Of a stretch of 27,842 nt of DNA, positions 10,542 through 18,739 are shown in pieces (position 1 is the stretch's first letter; every line of letters starts with the position of its first letter). The translations under genes were made by a program, and so were the position numbers. The stretch is from Emmonsiellopsis sp. PD_33 (lineage: Eukaryota; Ascomycota; Eurotiomycetes; Onygenales; Ajellomycetaceae). The DNA lies in assembly GCA_032988165.1 (NCBI GenBank), contig JANTQF010000418.1:1-27842 (forward strand). The letters are read 5' to 3'. Below the pieces are notes generated by a model. The model searched no databases. It was not told the origin of the DNA and saw only the letters and a program-made list of their open reading frames with translations.

Positions 10542-10575
10542 GAGCACGTGATCTTATCGATTAAGTCACGTGCTC
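10542..10575. promoter_or_regulatory. Inverted pair of CACGTG (E-box/CDEI-type) sites
   Basis: GAGCACGTGA (10542-10551) and its exact reverse complement TCACGTGCTC (10566-10575) are separated by 14 bp containing CTTA/TAAG arms, so the 34 bp block is almost a perfect palindrome. CACGTG is the binding core of basic helix-loop-helix factors such as yeast Cbf1 and Pho4 and their fungal relatives. It lies about 280 bp upstream of the DPM3 ATG, so DPM3 is the likeliest target, although the Zn2Cys6 gene lies on the other side at a greater distance. Function is inferred from the motif and its symmetry only. Confidence 0.6.
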
Positions 10576-10854
10576 CCGGACATCATCAGAGTCAACACCT
10601 ATCCAAAAAGATCAATCCAAAAGAGAGAAGCTTGATCTATACAACCCACCTTTCAATTAATACTCTACAGGACTATTCTGGACAGTTTCCGGCCCTGCGC
10701 AGCTAATCCGGTTAATAAACTTCCCATCCCGCATTTCAATCGGTGCTGTCCGCCCACGACGCAAGGCAAACAAACAACTGCCCGGCCTCCTATCCTCCTC
10801 TCCTCTCCGCTCCACCCCCGCCTCGACCATCTACATACATACACGCCTCACACA

Positions 10855-11371
10855 ATGACGCGCGCCCAACAATCCCTCTCCATTATCCTACTCATTACTT
10901 CAGTATGTATTCGCATCGACATTCCCATCCCTGGAACCCCAGTGCCCATATCCCTTAACCCCAACCCCCCATGACAATCCACCGAACAAACAAACCACCC
11001 AGCAGTCAGCTAACCCAACACAGCTCTACCTCGCGCTCTACCTCCGCCTCATCCCGCTAAACGCCACCGTGCAAGATGAAATAATACCCGTCGTACGTAT
11101 CCTATCATATCCACCCCCTACAACCCCCTTCATACCTCCGCATCCCCCTCAAATCCCATACCACCCCCCCCCAATTACCAACAACCCACCTACTAATTCA
11201 ATGCCACAGCTCCCCTTCTACTCCCTCATGGTGCTAGCCAGCTACCTCCTCTTCCGGCTAGGCTGGGGCGTGTACACGTTCAACGACGTGCCGGAGGCGG
11301 AGAAGGCGCTGCAGGCGGAGATTGTCACGGCGAAGAAGGAGTTGAGGGAGGGGGGGGTGGATGTTGATTAA
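10855..11371 (+). CDS. dpm3: Dolichol-phosphate mannosyltransferase subunit 3 (DPM3)
   Basis: Three exons, 10855-10902, 11024-11092 and 11210-11371, give 92 aa, the same length as human DPM3. Introns are 121 and 117 nt with donors GTATGT and GTACGT and CAG acceptors; both are phase 0. Two membrane segments are visible: about residues 8-27 (LSIILLITSLYLALYLRLIP) and 40-63 (LPFYSLMVLASYLLFRLGWG and on). Then comes the family signature TFNDVPEAEKALQAEI and a charged C-terminal helix ending GVDVD. DPM3 is the ER-membrane subunit that anchors the catalytic DPM1 through its C-terminal helix, in the complex making dolichol-phosphate-mannose for N-glycans, O-mannosylation and GPI anchors. The very short exons explain why no single open frame reveals the gene. 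Confidence 0.92.
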
Positions 11372-12399
11372 ATTAAGGGATTGGGGAATAGTTACGTGGT
11401 TGGGGGGGGGGGCTGATGGGATTGGGATGGGATACATCGGTATACTATGGACTGGGTTGATTTGGTTCGAACATGACCGAGCGGAGCTGCTTACCGTATT
11501 CTCCTCTACTCTCCTATCCCGGCACCCCCCTTCTCCTCTCCTGTTCCCAGCCACCCGCCCTTCTGCACCTAATACCGACGAACGAACGAAGGAAAGAAAC
11601 GGGGTATACCGTGGCATGATTTGATTGCGATGCAATCAGCTACCGACATACATACATACATACATACATACATAGAGAGCGGAGAGTGTATGAAAGAGAA
11701 GCCTTCTCAGATTACCTTCGATGTTTCCTTTCCTTCGCTTTTCTTTCCTTTCCTTATCTTTTTATTTATCTATATTGATTTTTCCTTCATACACTTACCC
11801 CATGCGCGGTGTGGTGCTTATATGTTATGTTATGTTAAAGCTACCTAGTTATATATCCATCCATCCATCCATCCCCAAGTACCTAATCACCTCATTAACC
11901 TTATATATAAATATTCATTTCCAGCTCCCTTTCCTCCACATATATCCATAAGCTGTCCATTCATTCAATTCTCACAAAGTAAGAAATAAAATAAAAGAAA
12001 AGAAAAAGAGAGAGAGAGAAATGCGACGCCCGGACAGACAAGACAGATAGAGGGCAAAAAAAAAAAAAAATAGAGAAAAAAGAGAAGAATAAGAGAGATA
12101 TTTATTATCTATAATTTTTATTTTATTTCTATCTCCATTCCATTCCATTTCATCCCCACCCTTCCCCTCTCTCCCCCTCTCCCCCTCACCTCCTTCTCTC
12201 TCTCTAGATATTATTTTTCTCATTTCAATTCATTTCATTTCAATTCATTCTATCAATCCAATCTACCATTTAAACAAAAAACCAAAACCAAAACCAAAAC
12301 CAAAAACCCCCTCCCATTTTCTTTTTCTCTTTATAACAAAAAAACGGGGGAAAAATGCAATTAATAATAATAAAAACAAACACCTAATAGATCTCAACT
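11372..12399. other. Microsatellite-rich convergent intergenic region
   Basis: This lies between the 3' ends of DPM3 (+) and the Xpt1-type gene (-). It holds (ACAT)n at about 11646-11672, TATGT repeats at 11821-11836, (CCAT)n at about 11856-11874, AG-rich repeats at 12005-12020, a 15-A run at 12056-12070 and C/T-rich tracts at 12155-12205. Repeated CCAAAA units occur at 12280-12300. I see no gene; the DPM3 terminator and polyadenylation signals are presumably here. Confidence 0.6.
11646..11672 (+). repeat. (ACAT)n microsatellite
   Basis: Six to seven consecutive ACAT units lie in the DPM3 downstream region. It is a simple tetranucleotide repeat, likely length-variable. Confidence 0.9.
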
Positions 12400-13838
12400 C
12401 TATTCCAAAGGATGCTCATTGGCAAGGTTATCATGTTCATCGATATCCCTGTACAACACACACTGTTAGCTATCTGCTCTCTCGCCACTTTATATTTTAT
12501 TAAGTTGCAGCTGGGGACTGGGGACTGGATGGGATGGGATGGATGGGGTTCAATTAGGCGCCCGCCCACCGGGCGAACAAGAGCAAGGACACAACGACGC
12601 AAGGACATAAGAGCAAGGACGTCTATGCGGTGCGTGCTGTGCTTGCATATATGCATGTCGTTGAGCTAGCTACGACTGCAGACTGAAGACTGCAAGATCA
12701 TAGTTGCACAGCACAGCACAGACTCTCTGTACGACGCCCGGAGCCATGGGTGTGGGTTTTGATTTGTGCGACGGGGGTATGGGTAGATGGGATGGGGACA
12801 AAAGGGGGGGATCTGGGATAGGTATAGGGATAGGGAGTTCAGAACGTACTTGGCTTCCCATGGGTAGCAGATCCAGACGTCACCGGTGGTGACAGCGGCG
12901 AGGTAGCGGCCGTTCGCGAGCATGTCGGCGGGGAGGGTTCCCTTTTTATCTTTGTTTTTGTTCTGCGTGGTTGGTTTTTGTTAGTATTTGGTATTCTACT
13001 CAACTTATAGATACCTACCCCCCTCTCATCCCCCCCCGAAAAAACAAAACAAAAACAAAAAAAACAAAAAAAAAAACACTCACATGCAACACAAACACCG
13101 AAAACGTCGTCTTCTCCCCCTCCCGCCCCAACTGCTGCTGCGCCTGCAGCACATCCTTCTGCAGCTCGCGCACCGCATACTCCAGCGTCGTCCGCGTATC
13201 ATCCACCTCGTCGACAATCAGCACGTTCTTCCCGATCAGATTGGCCATTTCCAGCGAGCTGAGATCGAGCCATTGCGTGCGGGTGACTTTTGTTCCGGGC
13301 TCCTCGACGGGGCCGTCCTTGCCCAGGTTCTCGTACAGGGAGAGGCCGATGGCCTGGATGGGGATGTTGGCGCCGCCGGGCTGCTTGAGGAAGGATCTGG
13401 AGGGGGTTGGTTAGTTTTCCGTGGGCGGTGAAGGTGAGGAGGGGAGGGGAGGGGAGGGGAGTGTACCGGAGCATTCTGGCGGGGATGTAGCCGCCGCCGC
13501 CGATGGCGATCATGAGGTGAGGTTGGAAGTCATTGAGGATGCGGTCGGCGGATTTTTGGCACAGTTTGTGCACCTGTTAGCGCAGCGGGTTATTTCATGT
13601 GCTCTTCGTCTGTGTATTTGGCGCGGGAAGAGGAATTTTCGTTCTTCTTGTCTGTTGCTGAGGAGGGAGGGGCGCATTTGGCGGGGTTGCAGCACAGCAA
13701 TGAAAGAAAAAAAAGAAAAAAAAAGTGCGCATCACCACAGACACAACAGGGCACACAACAACAACTATTTATTTATTTCTTCCCCCTAGGTAAATCCCGA
13801 CGTACCTGGTTATATGTGACATAGACCTTTTCCACCAT
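12400..13838 (-). CDS. xpt1: Xanthine/guanine phosphoribosyltransferase (Xpt1 type)
   Basis: Five exons, 13838-13806, 13573-13467, 13396-13084, 12962-12850 and 12448-12400, give 204 aa, close to yeast Xpt1. Introns are 232, 70, 121 and 401 nt; all junctions are in phase. The PRPP-binding motif VLIVDEVDDTRTTL is at about residues 105-118. The upstream GGGGYIPARMLRSFLK (36-51) is the substrate/PRPP loop region, and the C-terminal VWICYPWEAKDIDEHDN matches fungal XPRT/HPRT-like proteins. The enzyme transfers phosphoribose from PRPP to xanthine (and probably guanine or hypoxanthine) in cytosolic purine salvage. The last exon is only 49 nt, separated by an unusually long 401 nt intron, and completes K-DIDEHDNLANEHPLE. 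Substrate preference among purines cannot be read from the sequence. Confidence 0.9.
12559..12575 (-). repeat. GC hairpin inside the 401-nt xpt1 intron
   Basis: CGCCCG and CGGGCG form a six-base stem around a five-base loop. Just beyond it, AGCAAGGAC occurs twice and CGCAAGGAC once (12582-12620, + strand). All are intronic to the xpt1 gene. They may merely reflect the low-complexity nature of the intron. Confidence 0.5.
13436..13461 (+). repeat. (GGGGA)n repeat in xpt1 intron 2
   Basis: Four to five GGGGA units lie directly after the donor of intron 2 on the coding (-) strand, where they read as TCCCC repeats. The intron is 70 nt, so length changes in this repeat would alter intron size substantially. 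Confidence 0.8.
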
Positions 13839-14340
13839 TTTGCCGGGTTGCGTATGTATATAGAACAGACCCCGAAATGAAGGAGGGAGAGAGAAAAAGC
13901 AAAAAATGGCACCCCGCGCTTTTAAATATCGAACCCGCTAACTATGTAGCCTGCCTGTGCCGGAGCAGATAGAGAGAGAGATAGCCTCACGCCGCGAGGG
14001 AAAAGACGACTCGGATTCAGAAACTGCGACGGGGGCGGGGAAGGAAGGGCGCGCTGGTTAGCATTGCAGTCATTGTGTAGTTGCAGGCGTTCCTGGTGGT
14101 TTCGCGGGATTACTCACTGGCTGGGGAGAATGCTAGCTAGCAGTAGCAGTAGCAGCTAGAGGGGAGTTAACTTAGTGGAGTAGATGGATAGTTCGACTGG
14201 CGGTATGGATGGAGAGGAAGAGAACTTGAACGCGACAGGAAAGGGAAGAAAGATATTCGAGATGTCGGTGCAGTTATTTTTTTGGCTTTTTTTGAGTTTC
14301 AACGATTGAGTTTGGCGGGCGCGAGTGGGCGTCGGTTTTT

Positions 14341-14364
14341 GGGTTTTGGGTTTTGGGTTTTGGG
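14341..14364 (+). repeat. (GGGTTTT)n tract, possible G-quadruplex
   Basis: Four GGG runs are spaced by TTTT, forming a minimal intramolecular G-quadruplex pattern. It lies about 500 bp upstream of the xpt1 start. It resembles telomeric sequence, but the unit is not TTAGGG, the repeat of filamentous ascomycetes, so I regard it as an interstitial simple repeat. Confidence 0.75.
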
Positions 14365-14914
14365 TTTTTTATTGGCGGTGGGCGTGGGTGACGGAGCACG
14401 GAGATTGCCGCTTCTATATCTATCTTTTGTTTTGTTTTTATACGGTTCTTCTCTATGGATATATCAACTACATGCCTGCGCTCTCCCTTTGGCACTGGAT
14501 ACGGATATAATAACCATCCGGCCAGCTTCAAATGGATTTCCCAACGATGTCCCCCTCAATCCACCACGGTACTAGCTAGTATACACATACCAAGTGCTCT
14601 ACTCCGCACGCCTCTCTGTGGCCTATAAACCCCCCTGATACATCTCGACTGAGACCATAATACTATAATCGATGATTGGTAGCTTGCACCACCTCAATCA
14701 ACCCTACCATATCCTCATTACTAGTAGTTAACCGATTCTGATATTGCCGCCACGAAGAACCTCATATATACTAATAAACCATAATTTGGGTGTATTAGAT
14801 AGTCCCCGGGCTATTCTCCACTGGTCTTGTATCCTGCCAGCAAGTGTATCTTGTTATTATCAATTTTATCAATTATTTTATAGTTAATAGCTGTCCGACT
14901 TTCCCATGAGCCCC

Positions 14915-14925
14915 TGAGTCACGTG
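14915..14925 (+). promoter_or_regulatory. Overlapping AP-1/Gcn4-type and CACGTG sites
   Basis: TGAGTCACGTG combines TGAGTCA, the consensus for Gcn4/CpcA-type bZIP factors, with an overlapping CACGTG core. It is 1.1 kb upstream of xpt1 and far from other starts, so a regulatory role is only a possibility. Confidence 0.35.
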
Positions 14926-15537
14926 TAACTTATCGCTGGCACAACCTTCAGATATAAAATTCCCGCAGGAAGAAAGGAAGGAAGAAAGAAAGAAACAACA
15001 AGACAATGCTAATAGTAAATATCCACGATTAAACCATGCCGGCGAAACGCCGTCTCTTCCCAGCTTGCAAGCAAAGAAGAGAACATCCTGCACAAGCTGT
15101 CGGGAAACCCGAGTTCTCACGTAATCTTGCTTGATGTTAGTTCGCACATAGCATACCACACTTTCCCTATAAATTAGTTAGTTATTCTATGACCTCTTAT
15201 GGGTTGTACCACATCAATTCAATTCTGCATGTTTTTACCTATAATGCGATGTACGCCGATACAAGCTTACTCGTACCTACCTACTAGTACTAACTGGGAC
15301 AAGCAGCGCGAGTTCCTCTTCACCTCCATCCACCGCCGGCATGGCTGGATCGAAAGCACCATGTCCCATCATCATATGATATGGGCCTCTCACCGTCTTC
15401 CAGCTGCCAAGCCTGCGGACGTGAAGAACTGCATGCGAGGCAGCTTTCAACCTATGTATCCAGGCTGTTACTAGTTACCATTTGATGATGATAGCCGCGA
15501 TAGTTACGCGACAGCGACGCGTCCTTGTGTGTTTTTC

Positions 15538-15582
15538 CCGCTCCCGCTCCCGCTCCCGCATCGCGTCGCGTCGCGTCGGCGA
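15538..15582 (+). repeat. CCCGCT and TCGCG tandem repeats
   Basis: Nearly four CCCGCT units (15538-15560) are followed by TCGCG units repeated three to four times (15562-15582). An ACGCGT box lies just upstream at 15517-15522. The cluster is strongly CpG-rich compared with its surroundings. Confidence 0.8.
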
Positions 15583-15660
15583 AGAATTTCGACCGGGGAA
15601 TGGATGTAGATGAGAAGGTCTGTTAAAGAACGCGCTGCTCGCCCATCTATCTGGGAGGGA

Positions 15661-15738
15661 GGGTGAGATGGGGGCATCGGGGGTCGGGGTCGGGATGGGG
15701 ATCGGGATCGGGCACGCGGGGCGGGGCGGGGCGGGGGG
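15661..15738 (+). repeat. Dense G-run region, possible G-quadruplexes
   Basis: More than ten runs of three or more G occur within about 78 bp on the + strand, including GGGGTCGGGGTCGGGATGGGG and (GCGGG)n. Several overlapping four-run combinations with short loops are possible. It is non-coding. Confidence 0.75.
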
Positions 15739-16735
15739 TGCTGTACTTTAGGAGTTAAGCCTGGTTAAGTCAAGGTGAGGATGGGGGTTGATTTGATTTA
15801 GTTAGGTGATTGAGTTGAGCTCTTATACATTAGTTGGAGGGAGGGTTTGTGATGTGGTGGGGTTTTTTTTTATGGATTGTTTGATGGTGGTACGTACATT
15901 AGGGGTAGTGGATAGTGCGGATAGGAGGGTCAAGGTCAAGGGTACTCTTTGAGAGGGGAGATGGAGGAGGGTTTCTATTTCTATGGATGGTAGTTAGTAG
16001 TTAGGGGGGGGGGGGCTGATTCTGATACTTCCCCCCTGACAATATCTGCGTTGTTGGAATGCCGCGCTGGTCGATGGATGTAGACTGCCAATGTAATGCT
16101 GATGCCTATTGATAAAATAAATGCAGTGATGATGGTAGGATTGGATCATCTGAGGAGATGAGAATCATGAAGATTTTTTTTTTGTGCAGTGCAGTGCAGG
16201 CCTGGGTATAAGGATATATTACTCACAGGAGAATATCAGTCAAGCGTCTACTAGATCATGATCATGGCAAAACAAGAAAAAAAGGACAAATCTCACCATG
16301 GTGTCTAAAATAACTCTTACTTGGAAAAGCAGGGTTAAGAGATGCAGCTATCAGCAAAACAAAAACAAAAACAAAATAATAGGGAACTGAGTCTTGGCCA
16401 TAAATATGTTTTGGGAAATTAGGAGTGAATACCATAGTTACCCATGCAGATTAAATAGATGTAATTCACTTTTCTTTCTGAGAAAAGGACATTCTACCTA
16501 GGCCACATGTGCTTGTTGTACGGAAACATCACCAACCAGCATATTCCATTCCATGATGATATATGCTGACCCGATTGGGGTTGGTCAACCAATCTGAATG
16601 GGTGGGATGGGATGTTAGATGGTCTTGTTGAGCAATGCTAGTCCCCATCTCATACTGTCCCTTATCAGTAGTTACAGCGTGTGATATGCCATGCTATATC
16701 ACGAATCCCCCCACCCGTCAAGCATGATCACCCAT

Positions 16736-18459
16736 CTACAACGCACCATCCACGCACGGCACCTCCCACGGTTCCCCTCCCTCAGCGCGGCTTTTCCTCT
16801 CCTTAGCGCGCTGCATAGCCCGCGCGGCACGAAGCGTCCTATATTCAGCAACCTCATTAACAGGAGCGACCTCCTCATCGAAACACCATGCATTAATACC
16901 GGTTTTCGTCAGGGACCCGAAAAACATGTCATCATCAGAAAACAAGTCACCATCCTCGATGACGGGGTCCGGGTCAGAAAAACCAAAATATAACCCTACG
17001 GTTGGATAATTTGCCAATTCCGTTTCTACTTCTGACATCTCATAGGTCCTACTGTTGCGATCGCGGTAGTTGTAGACGCGGCCACGGCGAGTGTCGTATA
17101 CGGTGTCTGGTCGGAAGATGTGTTGTAACTCATAGTAAATGTAGTCGGACTCGGCGGCAAGGGGGTCGTGGTAGAAGTGGGTGGTTTGTGTGTTGGAGGC
17201 CGGGTGGTGGGCGATGAAAGCGATGTAGAATGGCGGGACCTGTGGCTGGTACGAGTCTAGTCGGTCCCAGGTCTGTGCGAGAGCGAGGACGCAAGTGTTT
17301 CGTTTGCTGTGATTTCCCAAGAGCCGGAACTGTGTGAAAACGGGTGGCTGGCTGGGGGGCAGCTTGAAGTACGTGGTGGTATGATGGAGGGAGGGAGTTG
17401 GGCCAGAGAGAGAGTATGTCGAGCCCACAATCTGGGAGAATTTAATGTCTCCATCGGGATTAATTTCATCAATAGGCACGCCGTTGTAAGGGATGAGGTC
17501 GGCTACGGTGAGGGAGGCGTGTTTTGCACTGAGGAATAAGTAGACGGGGTGTGAGGCACGTTGGACCTCTCTGGCTTGCTTTGAGGCCAGATCCCAGATG
17601 ATAATGGTCGTCGGGTTGTCTCCCACAGACATAGCAACAAAATCTTGGTCGATGACAAAGTGGCCGCAGTATGCAGATGGCAGGCGGAAACAGCCATGTT
17701 CTCCCGACTTGAAGTTCCAGAGGTGGCAGTACCTGGGGGTGTTAGATAGGGGATTGAAATGTTAACAGACGGAACTCACCCGTTGGTAGTCAGGGCGGCC
17801 ACGGCGGTCTGGGAGAGGCGAACATCATAAAAAGTCTTGCGGTTCTCGGTCTGGAAGGTGGTGGAGCTGCCGTCCAACAGAGACAGCAGCTGGATAGAGT
17901 ACGAGGACGGCTGCAGCACCAGGCGGCCATCGCAGCACGGAAAGACGTCGAACTCGAGGCTACGGGAATACGGGATGAACAGCTTGCTGTAGGGCCTGCC
18001 GGTAAACAAGGCCAACTGGCGTTTCATGTCGCGGCGGAAGAGAGCCGGCCAGTCGAGAGACGAAGAGATGGGGGGACTGCCCTCGTAGTAGGCCGAGTAG
18101 CAGCGGCGACACACGTCGGGCGAGGAGAGGAGTTCATTCCAGCGCCGGGAGACCTGGATAGACATTAGTTAGGGAAAGACACAGGAAGAAGAAGACAAGG
18201 CTCACACTGCGGCAGACAAAGACATCCCACGGCGGCAGGTGGACTGCGATGGCGGCGACCAGCTCGAGGGGCAGCCGGGCCAGGAAGTCGACGTGGAGGC
18301 GGGCGTGGAGCAGAGAGGAGACGAGATGGCATTCCGCGCTGGAGAGGGCGGGGACGAGGGCGGAGAGGCTGTATTATTAGTATTTGTAGATATATATATG
18401 TTCAGGATATAGACATAGACATACAGCTCGCGGCGGGCAGGGGGGGACAGCCCGTCCAT
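16736..18459 (-). CDS. F-box protein, probable SCF substrate receptor
   Basis: Four exons, 18459-18425, 18368-18206, 18153-17780 and 17732-16736, give 522 aa; introns are 56, 52 and 47 nt and all junctions keep phase. The F-box is at about residues 40-85: FLARLPLELVAAIAVHLPPW, then DVFVCRSVSRRWNELLSSPD, which spans the second intron. Such domains bind Skp1 in SCF ubiquitin ligases. The long C-terminal region has alternating beta-strand character with short Trp/Asp motifs (YCHLWNFKSGEHGCF, TTIIIWDLASKQAREV), suggesting a degenerate WD40-like beta-propeller, and ends with an acidic stretch and a basic helix. The substrate is unknown. The start MDGLSPPARREL is the first ATG that joins cleanly to the F-box exon; an upstream in-frame ATG at 18519 is less likely. 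It is divergent from the HSF-type gene, 280 bp apart. Confidence 0.85.
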
Positions 18460-18739
18460 TGTGGCATATTTATCTGAGGAGAGGTTGAAGTTGAGTAGAT
18501 AGATAGATAGATTGAACAAAGACAGACAGACAGACAGACACAGTTGTGCAACATGGGCAGATCGAGTATTCAGCTATCCAGCTATCCTCTGCATACTAGC
18601 ATCTACTATTTACATCTATCCCTGTTTTATTGCTGTCGGCTATTCTCCATCTCCACTACTATTTACCCTTAGTGTTGACATCCTCATCTCCTCTCCAACT
18701 ATCTCCACCACCAATCCTCCTCCCAACATCAACCTCCCC
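18460..18739. promoter_or_regulatory. 280-bp bidirectional promoter with tetranucleotide repeats
   Basis: The region between the divergent F-box and HSF-type start codons holds (TAGA)4 at about 18496-18511 and (GACA)5 at about 18521-18542. It is followed by C/T-rich sequence up to the HSF start at 18740. The short distance means the two genes must share regulatory DNA. Confidence 0.6.

Larger units (their letters stand above)
8907..10854. promoter_or_regulatory. Long divergent intergenic region (Zn2Cys6 gene / DPM3)
   Basis: Nearly 2 kb lies between the start codons of the Zn2Cys6 gene (-) and DPM3 (+). Frames here (for example 8954-9352 and 9911-10249) show no domain signature or plausible exon structure. 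It contains a CTTT microsatellite with poly-T at about 9776-9796, a nested set of hairpins at 10380-10425, and a composite repeat/CACGTG module at 10515-10575. Immediately before the DPM3 ATG the + strand becomes C/T-rich (10740-10850), typical of a fungal core promoter and 5' UTR. Confidence 0.55.
13839..16735. other. 2.9-kb gene-free region with G-rich tracts
   Basis: This contains the xpt1 promoter at its left end and the 3' side of the F-box gene at its right end. No frame shows a recognisable domain; the longest (for example 15199-15474) look random. Notable non-coding structure: (GGGTTTT)4 at 14341-14364, an overlapping TGAGTCA/CACGTG site at 14915-14925, CCCGCT and TCGCG tandem repeats at 15538-15582, dense G-runs at 15661-15738 and a 12-G run at 16004-16015. 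A non-coding transcript is possible but nothing proves one. Confidence 0.55.

Noticed and set aside
14341..14364. Telomere or chromosome-end signature
   Set aside because: The unit is GGGTTTT, not the TTAGGG expected for filamentous ascomycetes; there are only four copies, with normal genes on both sides.
15199..15474. Plus-strand open frame of 91 codons in the gene-free block
   Set aside because: No motif, ordinary length for chance, and no supporting exon upstream or downstream.
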